DNA of 64,000 nucleotides from Roseofilum halophilum BLCC-M91 (GTDB lineage Bacteria > Cyanobacteriota > Cyanobacteriia > Cyanobacteriales > Desertifilaceae), in the NCBI RefSeq assembly GCF_030068445.1, contig NZ_JAQPOK010000068.1, positions 1-64,000 on the forward strand, read 5' to 3'. The notes under the pieces are model-generated. The model searched no databases. It was not told where the DNA came from and saw only the letters and a program-made list of their open reading frames with translations. Both the position numbers and the translations under genes were made by a program. Shown here piece after piece: positions 26,744 through 35,794 of the stretch. Each line of letters starts with the position of its first letter. Within the stretch, counting starts at the first letter, position 1.

Positions 26744-27577
26744 TCAGGGATTTGAGCAGCGTTTCAGAAGCTTGCGCGATCGCCGTCTGAGCCAAAAGCC
26801 AATCCCACTGAGAAATAATATCCCCATCATACCTGCTAGGGGATTTCGATCAATACCAGTCACCCAAGGGGGAACGCTTTGGGTATACTCAATCAACTGA
26901 CCCACGTTAATCACATAAAAGGTCGCTACTAACCCCGTATGCAAACCAATAGATAATCCTAACCGTCCATAGGTTGCATATTTCCCCCAAACTAGGGTGA
27001 CACCCAAAAGCACCAAACCCGGAAACTGAACCCAGGTTCGCACAATTTCCCCTAGAGGTTTAATAAAGTGCAGCACGGCAAAGATCAAGGCGTTGATCCA
27101 AGCGCTACGGTTCGGGGAATAGTCCCGTTGTAGTTCACTCAGGAACCATCCGCGAAAAAACAGCTCTTCTGCACAACCGACTCCGAAACCCACCAGGGCT
27201 GCTTCTAGAATGACTAGGGTAATCGATGCCGGTAAGGGTTTCCAACTCACCCAACCCATTAGCTCTTGTAGGGTAAACAACCCGAAAAGACAGGCAACAG
27301 CAATACACAAACCCGCTAAAAACTCTAAGCGGTTGGCTTGGGTTAACCGCACCCCATAATATTTGAAGAGATGGGGAATCCGGTCAACCCAGCGAGACCA
27401 GATATACACCAGCAACAGGAACTCGATATACAATATCCCCATCGCCAAAATACTCTGCCAGTTGGGATCGGGAACCCAGAGATAAATGGGCCAGGCAATA
27501 GGTAACCAAACACACAAAAGCACCACCAAAAAGAGGAGGATTCTTTGAACGGCTGACGCTTTTTGTATGTTCCTCAT
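26744..27577 (-). CDS. CPBP-family intramembrane glutamic protease
   Basis: 277 residues with about eight membrane segments. The family's catalytic motifs are visible: EELFFRGWFLSEL (E137, E138, R142) and FAVLHFIKP (H170). CPBP (CAAX protease/bacteriocin-processing, Abi) enzymes cleave within or near the membrane; the substrate here is unknown. It lies 12 bases after clpS and 36 bases before nblR, so the three are probably co-transcribed. Confidence 0.88.
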   Translation of the reverse strand: MRNIQKASAVQRILLFLVVLLCVWLPIAWPIYLWVPDPNWQSILAMGILYIEFLLLVYIWSRWVDRIPHLFKYYGVRLTQANRLEFLAGLCIAVACLFGLFTLQELMGWVSWKPLPASITLVILEAALVGFGVGCAEELFFRGWFLSELQRDYSPNRSAWINALIFAVLHFIKPLGEIVRTWVQFPGLVLLGVTLVWGKYATYGRLGLSIGLHTGLVATFYVINVGQLIEYTQSVPPWVTGIDRNPLAGMMGILFLSGIGFWLRRRSRKLLKRCSNP

Positions 27578-27589
27578 TGGTTTGAGGGT

Positions 27590-27871
27590 TTACTCATCTG
27601 GCTCAATGGTACTGGTGAGTCCGTTATTATTCAGGGTTTCACAGTAAAATTCAGCATGTTCTTGAGCGCAGGTAATCACTAGGGCTAGGCCACTATTGTG
27701 AGCTTCCATCATAATACTGACGGCCTGGGGCTGAGTTAAGCTCGATACCGTTTTTAGGAGGGTTTCGACGACATATTCCATGCTGTTGAACTCGTCATTA
27801 TGGAGAAGCACCCGATAACGAGGGGCAATTTTGCGAGTTGTTGACGGTTTTTGAATGGTTTCCACAGACAT
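27590..27871 (-). CDS. clpS: ATP-dependent Clp protease adaptor ClpS
   Basis: 93 residues with the classic ClpS core YRVLLHNDEFNSMEYVVETL (binding to the ClpC N-domain and N-degron pocket) and AVSIMMEAHNSGLALVITC. It delivers N-degron substrates to ClpC-ClpP in the cytoplasm. The short unstructured N-terminus is typical. First gene of the clpS-CPBP-nblR-DUF192 run. The 117 bases upstream separate it from the right end of a TnpB element. Confidence 0.93.
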   Translation of the reverse strand: MSVETIQKPSTTRKIAPRYRVLLHNDEFNSMEYVVETLLKTVSSLTQPQAVSIMMEAHNSGLALVITCAQEHAEFYCETLNNNGLTSTIEPDE

Positions 27872-27973
27872 AGCTTTATACCTCTGGGTAATGGGTCAAA
27901 GGAAAGCATTTGTATTTGAGCGATTAAATGCTAAGAACTCTGATTGGCTTGATACAGCGCTCTTTTGTATACG

Positions 27974-28012
27974 TGACATACTCCCACACTAAGCTGACGC
28001 TATAGTGTGGGC
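27974..28012 (-). mobile_element. IS200/IS605 right end and guide-RNA 3' region (copy 2, intact locus)
   Basis: Read on the minus strand: CCCACACTATAGCGTCAGCT then TAGTGTGGGAGTATGTCA. The CCCACACTA/TAGTGTGGG stem overlaps the TnpB stop codon. The terminal GGGAGTATGTCA equals that of copy 1. The predicted guide would be the bases just beyond it, CGTATACAAAAGAGCGCTGT. Confidence 0.65.
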
Positions 28013-29218
28013 TTCTCGCTTCACAGCCCCGCCATTGCGTCGGGCTCCACGAGCTTTAAGGACGGAATGCCCTGCCGCCCTATTTTTTATGTTTATTGCG
28101 GCATTCAAGTCACGGTCTATGACGATACCGCAATGTGAGCAAGAATGAGTTCTGATAGATAATTCTTTAGGGACTTTTTCACCACAATTCGAGCAGTCTT
28201 GGCTAGTATTTTTGGGGTTCACAGCTATAGTTTTTTGCCCAGCATTCTCAGCTTTGACAGTTAAAATAGTTAAGAATTGTCCCCATCCAGCATCATTAAT
28301 CGACTTGCTCAATTTAGTTTTCGCCAGCCCTTTAATATTTAAGTTTTCGTGGGCCACAACATCCGCTTTGGATAATAATTCATTAGCTGTTTTGAAATGA
28401 AAATCTTTGCGCTTGTCGGCAACTTTTTTATGTTGCTTTGCCACAGATTTCACAGATTTTAAGCATCTTTTGCTGCCTTTTTTCTTACGGGATAAACGTT
28501 TTTGTAGAGTCTTTAACCGCTTCTGAGACTTTCGATAATATTGAGGAATTGGAACCGATTCTCCATCACTCGTTACCAAGAAGTCTTTCAGCCCCATGTC
28601 GATACCTAGGGTATTTTCTAGGATTGGTTCAACATCACAAGTTAAGACTGGAACTGATTTATCCTCCAACGACAAGGTTACATAATAGCCATCTGCTTTA
28701 CGGCTAATAGTGACGGTTTTAATTTGAAAACCTTCTGGCAACGGTCGATGTTTAATTAACTTTACTTTACCTATTTTGGGTAAAGTAATTTTATTTCCTT
28801 CTATGCAATCTTGCTTGATTTGAGGATAAGTAAAACTATGATAACGACCTTTTCCCTTGAACCTTGGCTTCCCTAATTTCTGCCCATTTTTATCCGTTTT
28901 CAACCATCTATCGAAGCCAAGCTTTACCCGTTTAATACAATCTTGCAATACTTGAGAATGAACTAACTTGTACTCAGGAAATTTATCTTTGGTATTTACC
29001 AAATCCTTTTTTTGAGAATAATAGTCTGGATTATCTCTAAGTTGAGGAATTGGTATTATTAACGGGCAAGCATTTACCGGACAGCAGTTTTCTTCCCACC
29101 ATGAGAACCGCTCACCCAAGCGATAGTTGTACTGCCGACGCAATAAATCCAGCCACAATTCTATTACTGCGACTTGTTCTTTATTGGGTCTAAGCTTGTA
29201 CTGGTAAGCGGTTCGCAT
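27989..29218 (-). CDS. tnpB: RNA-guided endonuclease TnpB (IS200/IS605 family)
   Basis: 409 residues, full length for the family. It has an N-terminal helical domain ([15 protein letters not shown]), a basic middle region, a split RuvC nuclease with D207 (GIDMGLKDF), E291 ([11 protein letters not shown]) and the final [10 protein letters not shown] (D368/D370), and a zinc ribbon C342, C345, C360, C363. All catalytic residues are intact. No tnpA transposase is beside it, so it is an IS1341-like tnpB-only element, mobile only in trans. TnpB uses an RNA from the right end to cleave DNA and favour element retention. It sits between clpS and small conserved genes. Confidence 0.92.
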   Translation of the reverse strand: MRTAYQYKLRPNKEQVAVIELWLDLLRRQYNYRLGERFSWWEENCCPVNACPLIIPIPQLRDNPDYYSQKKDLVNTKDKFPEYKLVHSQVLQDCIKRVKLGFDRWLKTDKNGQKLGKPRFKGKGRYHSFTYPQIKQDCIEGNKITLPKIGKVKLIKHRPLPEGFQIKTVTISRKADGYYVTLSLEDKSVPVLTCDVEPILENTLGIDMGLKDFLVTSDGESVPIPQYYRKSQKRLKTLQKRLSRKKKGSKRCLKSVKSVAKQHKKVADKRKDFHFKTANELLSKADVVAHENLNIKGLAKTKLSKSINDAGWGQFLTILTVKAENAGQKTIAVNPKNTSQDCSNCGEKVPKELSIRTHSCSHCGIVIDRDLNAAINIKNRAAGHSVLKARGARRNGGAVKREAHTIASA

Positions 29219-29299
29219 ATCTACTTTAACTTGGTGTATGCTTTTATTGTAGCACCAATTTTCAAAAATGACAACTATTATGCAATTAGAGTAATATTG

Positions 29300-29374
29300 T
29301 TAATTAAGTAGGCATCGAGCCTACTTAATTAACCGCCAATTCATCTCACGCCAAATCACAGATTATGGCGTGAG
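29300..29374. mobile_element. Two strong hairpins upstream of TnpB, candidate left end
   Basis: TTAATTAAGTAGGC (29300-29313) is exactly inverted at 29319-29332 around a 5-base loop. A second inverted pair CTCACGCCA/TGGCGTGAG lies at 29345-29353 and 29366-29374. They stand 80-155 bases before the TnpB start. Subterminal hairpins mark the left end of IS200/IS605 elements, but the exact boundary cannot be read from one copy. Confidence 0.4.
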
Positions 29375-29512
29375 GCTTCTCGGCGATCTAGCTAAAGTGG
29401 AATTATAGCATCCCCTGTCGAGATCTGTGAATTTTTGTTAAATTGATCGACGACGAGTATACTCAGAATCTATACCCATAACGGATAATTGATGATTGGT
29501 TAATCTTCGACC

Positions 29513-29887
29513 ATGGAGAACCGGGACAATATCCAACCGTATCAAATTGTATATTTAGAAGTTAGAGGCGATCGCCTCTATAGTGAAGTGATTCAGATTG
29601 TTACCCCTAGGGGTTTGGCTTGGGTGCGCCCTTTACTTTTGGTAACATCTGCCGAGGATTATAGCCCTCTGTCAACGGATCTGCCCATTTATTATGATTT
29701 ACGTCAAGGCCCAGATTTATTATGGCCGCTCGATGCTTTTCATCCAGCCTTAGACACCGATGTGATTCCTATCATTACCCAGTTAGGAACAATGCCCCCC
29801 GGTAACGCTAAGGGGAGTGAACAGCATCAGCAGTTACGATCTTTTATCGATCGCCTATGGAATCTTAATCAGAACCCTAGGGATTAG
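29513..29887 (+). CDS. Conserved hypothetical protein
   Basis: 124 residues, soluble, no signal peptide. The N-terminal half looks like a small beta-rich domain (YQIVYLEVRGDRLYSEVIQI, LAWVRPLLLV); the middle carries DLRQGPDLLWPLDAFHPAL and the C-terminus is helical. It resembles proteins seen in many cyanobacteria without assigned function. Its stop overlaps the convergent next gene by 11 bases. Confidence 0.6.
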   Translation: MENRDNIQPYQIVYLEVRGDRLYSEVIQIVTPRGLAWVRPLLLVTSAEDYSPLSTDLPIYYDLRQGPDLLWPLDAFHPALDTDVIPIITQLGTMPPGNAKGSEQHQQLRSFIDRLWNLNQNPRD

Positions 29888-30071
29888 AAACCAATTGAAT
29901 ACGCCCTTCATCCATTTCGGTCATCAGCAATTCTAGGGCTTCATAATCCACATCGGAAATATGGCCTAAGCGGGTTAATTCTGCGTTAATGGCATTTTCC
30001 AATTCGGGGGTGAGCCGTTTTAAGTAGAGGATCTGCTCTACTAACCGACGGATTAAACTGGTGGGCATCAT
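29877..30071 (-). CDS. Conserved small helical protein
   Basis: 64 residues, predicted all-helical (LIRRLVEQILYLKRLTPELE... EALELLMTEMDEGRI), no membrane segment. Convergent with and overlapping the preceding gene by 11 bases. A recurrent cyanobacterial small-protein type; function unknown. Confidence 0.6.
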   Translation of the reverse strand: MMPTSLIRRLVEQILYLKRLTPELENAINAELTRLGHISDVDYEALELLMTEMDEGRIQLVSNP

Positions 30072-30223
30072 AATTGAACCTCACTTTCTTGATATACCTA
30101 TAGTTAACTGTCAATTTCTAGGCTCAGATGTGATCGAATTAGCGAAATTGAAGTGACATAGATCACTCAAGAGCGGGGATCGCGGGAGGATCGAGACTTG
30201 GGCTGATGGATTCGATCGATTGG

Positions 30224-30352
30224 TTAAAGTAATGATACCGATAAGAAGGGCGGGAGAAACGATCGTAGAGAATCGGGATCGATATTTAATTGTTGTAGTT
30301 TCTGGCGTAGCTGTTGTAAATCCAATTCGGCGCGATCGCCCTGGGTCGAACA
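30224..30352 (-). pseudogene. Possible coding remnant without a start codon
   Basis: The 367-base gap 30072-30438 has one frame that looks protein-like: DRAELDLQQLRQKLQQLNID then PDSLRSFLPPFLSVSLL and a stop. It is closed upstream by TGA and has no ATG or GTG, only a TTG. The amphipathic pattern suggests a gene fragment. The longer open frame over the same bases (30111-30356) reads like a shadow. Nothing else is seen in the gap. Confidence 0.25.
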
Positions 30353-30438
30353 TCAAAGACAGGGGAAAGGTTGCTACGGTATGCTAGAGGTTTGTACGAT
30401 CGCCCATTGGAAACACAGGTAACACGAGAGGTGAAATT

Positions 30439-33093
30439 ATGGTTATTGCCATCGATCAATTACTGACCCCCGATATCCATAAACCCGCTCGCTATATTGG
30501 TAAGGAATTAGGGGCAGCGTATAAATCCTGGTCAGACACATCTGTGCATTGGGTGTTGAGCTATCCAGAATTGTATGAATTAGGCTCATCGAATCTGGGG
30601 CATCAAATTCTATACAACATTATTAATACCCAGCCGCGTCAACTGTGCGATCGCACCTATTTACCCGGCCCAGATATGAGCGCTAAACTGCGGGAAACCC
30701 AAACTCCCCTATTTGCCCTTGAATCCCGCCGCCCTCTGCAAGACTTTGATATCATTGGCTTTAGTCTCAGCTACGAACTTGGCGCTACCAATATCCTAGA
30801 AATGCTCGATCTTGCCGGTATTCCCCTCACCTGGGAAGAGCGCCAAGAGGGAAACTTTCCCCTCATTTTTGCCGGTGGACAAACGGCTACCTCCAACCCC
30901 GAACCCTACGCCCAATTCTTTGATTTTATGGCTCTTGGAGATGGGGAGGAATTGCTGCCAGAAATTGGCTTAATTGTGGAAGAAGGCTTAAATAATAACT
31001 TAAGTCGTGGGGATTTACTCTTGGATTTGGCCCAAATTCCTGGAGTCTATGTACCTCAATTTTATCAACCCACGGCAGATGGCCCTGTAGTTCCCCTGCG
31101 TGACGATGTGCCCGATCGCATTTTACGCCGAACAGCGCCCCCCATGCCCGCCTATTCCGTCGCCCTTGTGCCCTATATTGAAACCATCCACGACCGTTTA
31201 ACCCTGGAAATTCGGCGCGGATGCACCAGAGGATGCCGGTTTTGCCAGCCAGGAATGCTCACCCGTCCAGCGCGGGATGTGGCTCCCGATGATGCGATTG
31301 AGGCGATCGCCGACGGCATTCAAGCCACCGGTTATAATGAAATCTCCCTGCTCTCCCTCAGTTGCTCCGACTATCTCGCCCTTCCTGCCGTCGGCTTAGA
31401 ACTCAGAAACCGACTTCAAGACAAAAAAATCGCCCTCTCCCTCCCCAGTCAACGGGTAGACCGGTTTGATGAAAACATTGGTAACATTGTCGGGGGCACG
31501 CGCAAAAGTTCCCTCACCTTTGCCCCCGAAGCCGGAACCCAACGGATGCGCGACATTATTAACAAAGGCTTAACCAATGAAGAACTCCTGCGCGGCGTAA
31601 AAAGTGCCTACGATCAAGGATGGGATCGAGTCAAACTTTACTTTATGATTGGCTTACCCGGAGAAACCGATGCAGATGTGTTAGGCATTGCCGAAACCGT
31701 CCATTGGCTCCAGCAAGAATGCTATACTCGCGGTCGAAAGCGCCTAGGCGTTACCCTCACCATCTCCAACTTTACCCCCAAACCCCATACCCCCTTTCAA
31801 TGGCATAGCGTATCTACAGCAGAATTTGAGCGCAAGCAGGAACTCCTTCGGGAACAATTTCGGCAGATGCGGGGAGTCAAGGCCAACTTTACCGATATTC
31901 GATTATCGGCCATGGAAGACTTCCTTTCAAGAGGCGATCGCCAACTCGGCCCCGTTATCCTCCAAGCCTGGAAGCGCGGCGCAGGCATGGATGCCTGGTG
32001 GGAGAGCCTCCATACCGCCTATAATGCTTGGGAACAAGCCATTGACGAAGCCGGACTCACCTGGAAATACCGGCAAATTACCGAAGGAACCTGGCACGCC
32101 ATTCCCGATCATCTTTCTGAAAATACCTCACCTCGACTCCGCTCGGTGACCTCATCTGAGTCTCTTTCGGTGACCTCATCTGAGTCCCTTATAGATCAAC
32201 CCCTCCCCTGGGATCACATCGACACCGGAATCAGCAAAACCTGGCTCAAAGAAGACCTTAAACGCGCCCTCCAAGAAACCACCGTCCCCGACTGCTCCTT
32301 TGACACTTGTTCCCACTGCGGAGTCTGTGGAACCGACTTCGGCCATAACATCATCGTCACCCCGCCCCCCATTCCCAAACTAGAAACTCACGACAACACC
32401 AAAGTCCAACCTGTCCAACGCCTGCGAGTCAAATGGGGCAAACAAGACGAAATGGCCCAAATTAGTCACCTAGACTGGCTGCGACTCCTCGACCGGGCAG
32501 TTCGTCGCGCTGCCTTACCCGTTGCCTATAGTGGAGGATATCATCCCGGCCCCCGGATCATGGTTGCCAGCGCCCTCTCATTAGGCATCACCAGCAGTGG
32601 CGAATTAGTCGATTTTGAACTCACCCAGCCCGTCCCACCAGAAGAATTTTTACAACGTCTTCGCGCCCAACTGCCCGCCGAATGTCCCCTTTACGAAGCC
32701 AAAGAAGTCCCCTTAAAAGGGAAAAGCAGCGCCAAATTATTAGAGCGGGCAGAATACCAAATTACCCTAGAGTGTTCCCAGTCCGTGACTTCCCAAGACT
32801 GGCAAGACTGGATTCAGACCATTTTAGACCGTCAGGAAATCATCAAGGAAGGCCAGACCAAATCCGGGAAACCCAAACGGGTTAACCTGCGAGAGCAGTT
32901 ATTTGAATTAGAATTAGAATCGTTTTCTGCTGACGGTTTAGCCCATATTCGTTATCTCGGCAGTTGCCGCAATGACGGAACCCTATTGCGTCCAACAGAT
33001 GTGGTTTATCTGTTTGAATTAATTAATTCTCATGCAGTGGAATTTTCTGTGCGCCATACTCACCGAAAGCAATTGATTTTATCCGATGAGTAA
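30439..33093 (+). CDS. B12-binding-type radical SAM protein fused to DUF2344 (TIGR03960/TIGR03936)
   Basis: 884 residues. The N-terminal ~200 residues are a cobalamin-binding-like domain. The radical SAM core has RRGCTRGCRFCQPGM around residues 257-271 (CxxxCxxC for the 4Fe-4S cluster). A Cys cluster CSFDTCSHCGVCG sits near 615-627, and a C-terminal DUF2344 domain follows from about 655. The fused architecture is normal in cyanobacteria. The substrate is not established; DUF2344-linked proteins are often encoded near RNase E/G. A tandem duplicated SVTSSESL-type insert at about 566-583 is unusual. Monocistronic. Confidence 0.85.
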   Translation: MVIAIDQLLTPDIHKPARYIGKELGAAYKSWSDTSVHWVLSYPELYELGSSNLGHQILYNIINTQPRQLCDRTYLPGPDMSAKLRETQTPLFALESRRPLQDFDIIGFSLSYELGATNILEMLDLAGIPLTWEERQEGNFPLIFAGGQTATSNPEPYAQFFDFMALGDGEELLPEIGLIVEEGLNNNLSRGDLLLDLAQIPGVYVPQFYQPTADGPVVPLRDDVPDRILRRTAPPMPAYSVALVPYIETIHDRLTLEIRRGCTRGCRFCQPGMLTRPARDVAPDDAIEAIADGIQATGYNEISLLSLSCSDYLALPAVGLELRNRLQDKKIALSLPSQRVDRFDENIGNIVGGTRKSSLTFAPEAGTQRMRDIINKGLTNEELLRGVKSAYDQGWDRVKLYFMIGLPGETDADVLGIAETVHWLQQECYTRGRKRLGVTLTISNFTPKPHTPFQWHSVSTAEFERKQELLREQFRQMRGVKANFTDIRLSAMEDFLSRGDRQLGPVILQAWKRGAGMDAWWESLHTAYNAWEQAIDEAGLTWKYRQITEGTWHAIPDHLSENTSPRLRSVTSSESLSVTSSESLIDQPLPWDHIDTGISKTWLKEDLKRALQETTVPDCSFDTCSHCGVCGTDFGHNIIVTPPPIPKLETHDNTKVQPVQRLRVKWGKQDEMAQISHLDWLRLLDRAVRRAALPVAYSGGYHPGPRIMVASALSLGITSSGELVDFELTQPVPPEEFLQRLRAQLPAECPLYEAKEVPLKGKSSAKLLERAEYQITLECSQSVTSQDWQDWIQTILDRQEIIKEGQTKSGKPKRVNLREQLFELELESFSADGLAHIRYLGSCRNDGTLLRPTDVVYLFELINSHAVEFSVRHTHRKQLILSDE

Positions 33094-33264
33094 TATAGCG
33101 CTTTGCGCTGTATCTTCTGGCATCGAGGCTAGGGCATAATGTCATACGTCTATTGCGGAGAGAGAAAACATTACCTGTGTTCTCACGCTAGATCGCCGAG
33201 ATTTTTCTATAATTCGTCCACGACATTGTGAGTATTTCGAGATTTTGCCGGATTGAATTGATGG

Positions 33265-33429
33265 GTAGGGGCGGGTTAAACCCAAATCTAGAATACCCAC
33301 CGATAACTTTGTGAACCCGCCCCCACCCCACCAATATACCCCAATTAATCATCGTTTATCGCGGGGGATGGGGCGGGTTTACCCCATTGATTTGTTGGTT
33401 TCCTAAATCTCGGTGAAACCCGCTCCTAC
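33265..33429. repeat. 165-bp GC-rich inverted-repeat element, copy A
   Basis: Begins GTAGGGGCGGGTT and ends AACCCGCTCCTAC (one mismatch in the inverted terminus). Homologous over its full 165 bases to copy C at 36018-36182. Internally it looks like two ~60-bp hairpin units, each GGGCGGGTT...AACCCGCCCC, separated by a spacer containing TTAATCATCGTTTATCGCGG. The rest of the 346-base gap after the radical SAM gene shows no gene. Confidence 0.85.
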
Positions 33430-33439
33430 GGTATCAATG

Positions 33440-34438
33440 TTAATGCCGCTTCAACAGGGAACCAACCGCGCCAACGGCTAACAGTCCCAAAAGTGCCGAA
33501 GGTTCAGGCACTTTTTGATGACAGGCAGAACTTGTCCCGGTAACGGCAGTTTCACATTCATCGGGTTTCCAACTGGTGGAAATATAGGAATATTTTTGCC
33601 CCCCACCCGGTTTATTGGCAACATCAACTTGACTGTAAAGGGTGACAGGGTTACCCAAAAAGTCGATAAAATCACCGGTGGGAGCAACGCCTTGACTGGG
33701 AACCGAACTCCAATGGGTGAAAATATCATTAGGTGCAACTTCTACTGCACTATTGAGTAAATCTGCACCATAGAATACCCCATCAGTAGAAGGATTCGTT
33801 CTCCCACTAAACCTAGCCATTTGCTCTGGGAAGAGAGCATCAAGCATATAGTTAGGATCAAGTTGAAAATCGTAATGATCGGTACCGATCAAAATCCCTC
33901 CTCCCCGTTTAGCCAGTGCGTAAACTTGATTAGCGGTAAAGTTACCCAAGGCATTATTGGGGCCAGGAAAATCAGTTTCTGGCTTATATTCAAAACTACG
34001 GATGGCTAGACTTCCATCGAGCATTAAATTCGAGTTCTGGGTATAGTACTCTTTCAAAGCGTCCTGATCTGCGGAATTAAATGGAGAAATAGGGACACGA
34101 CCAGGGGCACGTAGAGTATCTAAAACCACCACATCATAGCTGTTAGAGGCTAAATGGGCTTCCAGACCTCCAGATGTTTTGTGGGAAATATACGTGGTAT
34201 TAAAGACATCTCCACCGCCAAAAGCATCTAGAAAAGTGGGAATTTCTTCACGAATTTCATCTCGGAGTTGACCCAAATGAGACTCTGTTGTATCCCACCA
34301 CAAGACGGAAAACTGAGCAGCATTGGCTTTCGAGTCCAGGTTCAAACCGCTCCAACAGAGAACCACAGACGTTACTCCAAGAGCAACGCGCTTAACGGTG
34401 CGAGCAACTCCATTAATCCCAGATTGGTTCGTTAACAT
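33440..34438 (-). CDS. Secreted PEP-CTERM protein
   Basis: 332 residues. It has an N-terminal signal peptide (cleavage near ANAAQF, residue ~40) and a C-terminal sorting signal KVPEPSALLGLLAVGAVGSL followed by KRH, the PEP-CTERM pattern processed by an exosortase. The middle resembles a class I glutamine amidotransferase-like/ThuA-like fold (VLWWDTTESHLGQL, YDVVVLDTL, GGGILIGTDHYDFQ). Exported and probably surface-associated; the ligand is unknown. No exosortase gene is in the window. Confidence 0.8.
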   Translation of the reverse strand: MLTNQSGINGVARTVKRVALGVTSVVLCWSGLNLDSKANAAQFSVLWWDTTESHLGQLRDEIREEIPTFLDAFGGGDVFNTTYISHKTSGGLEAHLASNSYDVVVLDTLRAPGRVPISPFNSADQDALKEYYTQNSNLMLDGSLAIRSFEYKPETDFPGPNNALGNFTANQVYALAKRGGGILIGTDHYDFQLDPNYMLDALFPEQMARFSGRTNPSTDGVFYGADLLNSAVEVAPNDIFTHWSSVPSQGVAPTGDFIDFLGNPVTLYSQVDVANKPGGGQKYSYISTSWKPDECETAVTGTSSACHQKVPEPSALLGLLAVGAVGSLLKRH

Positions 34439-34727
34439 GGATTTATTCTCCTAATCGTTTTCAGTTCCAGAGCGGGAGACTCTATCCGTAAAATCCCTCT
34501 CTGGATGGACATAGGAGGCTGTTAAGGTTGCGTTTCTGGGTAATTTCCCGTCCGGATTTTCCCAGAAATTTATTATCCCTCCTATAAGTTAGTCAGTTTT
34601 TTTGGGGCGATTTTATGCAAATTCGCGGATATTGTAATAATTGTTTACAAAAATGAGGGGCGATCGGCCCTTGTTAAGCGCATCTTTATGGAGAATAGGG
34701 CATAACCCATTTTTAATTGATAGGCCT

Positions 34728-35330
34728 ATGGTTCAACTGCAATCCGAACAAGTCAAGTGTCCATCCTCGGATCAGCGTATTGTCCATTCTGGGATTACTT
34801 GGGAGCAATTCAAACTCCTTCAGTCTGGATTTGGCGATCGCCGCAATCTGCGACTTTTTTACTACCAAAATACCGTAGAAATTCTCATGCCGGGACGAGA
34901 ACACGAATTTTTCAGTCGCTTAATTGGATTTCTGATTGGGTTATTTTGCCTGGAAATGGGCATCGAATTTGAACCCCTTGGCTCGACGACACAGGAGCGC
35001 GAAGGTACAGTTTCCGCAGAACCAGACGAGTCTTATTGTTTCGGTACATCTAAGCCTAGCCCGGATTTAGTCATCGAAGTCATCTTTACCAGTGGCAGCC
35101 CCAACAAACTGCAACGCTACCACCTCCTAGGTATTCCAGAAGTATGGTTTTGGGAAGATGGTGTATTTAGCCTCTATCGACTGCAAGGGGAAAATTACAG
35201 TCAAAGTTCCCGCAGTGCAATCCCAGAACTGATCGACTTGGATATAGAACTGCTCACTCGCTGCGTGTTGATGGCACAAACGTCACGCTTAGAAGCCGCC
35301 AATGAGTTTCGCAGATCGATTAAAAAATGA
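34728..35330 (+). CDS. Uma2-family (DUF820) putative restriction-like nuclease
   Basis: About 200 residues from the ATG at 34728 (MVQLQSEQVK). The open frame begins 29 codons earlier, but that stretch does not look like protein of this family. Motifs include PSPDLVIEVIFTSGSPNKLQ and YHLLGIPEVWFWEDG, typical of the PD-(D/E)XK fold of Uma2. These proteins are present in many copies in cyanobacteria; their biological role is unknown and they may derive from mobile elements. Repeat copies lie immediately downstream. Confidence 0.8.
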   Translation: MVQLQSEQVKCPSSDQRIVHSGITWEQFKLLQSGFGDRRNLRLFYYQNTVEILMPGREHEFFSRLIGFLIGLFCLEMGIEFEPLGSTTQEREGTVSAEPDESYCFGTSKPSPDLVIEVIFTSGSPNKLQRYHLLGIPEVWFWEDGVFSLYRLQGENYSQSSRSAIPELIDLDIELLTRCVLMAQTSRLEAANEFRRSIKK

Positions 35331-35347
35331 AGCCAATGCATTGATCC

Positions 35348-35476
35348 GTAGGGGCGGGTTTTGCCCAAATTTACAACACCCACCGATAACTTCTGTGAAC
35401 CCGCCCCTACAACCATGTAATTATTCATTACCCGTAGGGGCGGGTTTTACCCAAATCTACAACACCTACCGATAAC
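35348..35476. repeat. GC-rich inverted-repeat element, copy B plus truncated copy
   Basis: A 63-bp single unit (35348-35410) with 13-bp perfect inverted ends GTAGGGGCGGGTT/AACCCGCCCCTAC, followed 23 bases later by the left two-thirds of another unit (35434-35476) that lacks its right end. Single units here versus double units in copies A and C suggest the 63-bp hairpin is the basic element. Confidence 0.85.
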
Positions 35477-35557
35477 GATGTACCCCTTCAGCAGATCAAA
35501 GTGCTATATCATGGTTATAATCCATCGGAGTTCTAAGGAAATTCATCCTCTCACCCT

Positions 35558-35794
35558 ATGAAAACGACTGAATACTTTGACTCGGTGAGAAAGCGTCCAG
35601 ACCGTTCGTTTATTAAGGACGAGTGGATTCTATATGTAATAGAGAACCCTGAACGGACTCAAGTACAATCAGATGGTAGAGTTAGGCGATGGGCACAAAT
35701 TACAGAAGCTCAAGGACGATACCTGCGCGTCGTTTTATTACCCGATGAAGAAACGGTTCATAATGCATTTTTCGATCGGAGGTTCAAGCCGTGA
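35558..35794 (+). CDS. Putative small toxin-like protein (DUF4258-like)
   Basis: 78 residues, basic, with the pattern of DUF4258/BrnT-like small proteins (FIKDEWILYVIENPERT, VRRWAQITEAQGRYLRVV). It ends in GTGA, overlapping the start of the next gene by four bases. The family assignment is tentative; the pairing with DUF2283 supports a toxin-antitoxin-like unit. Confidence 0.6.
   Translation: MKTTEYFDSVRKRPDRSFIKDEWILYVIENPERTQVQSDGRVRRWAQITEAQGRYLRVVLLPDEETVHNAFFDRRFKP

Noticed and set aside
30111-30356. 81-residue minus-strand frame in the gap before the radical SAM gene
   Set aside because: Composition typical of a shadow; the alternative frame over the same bases is more protein-like.
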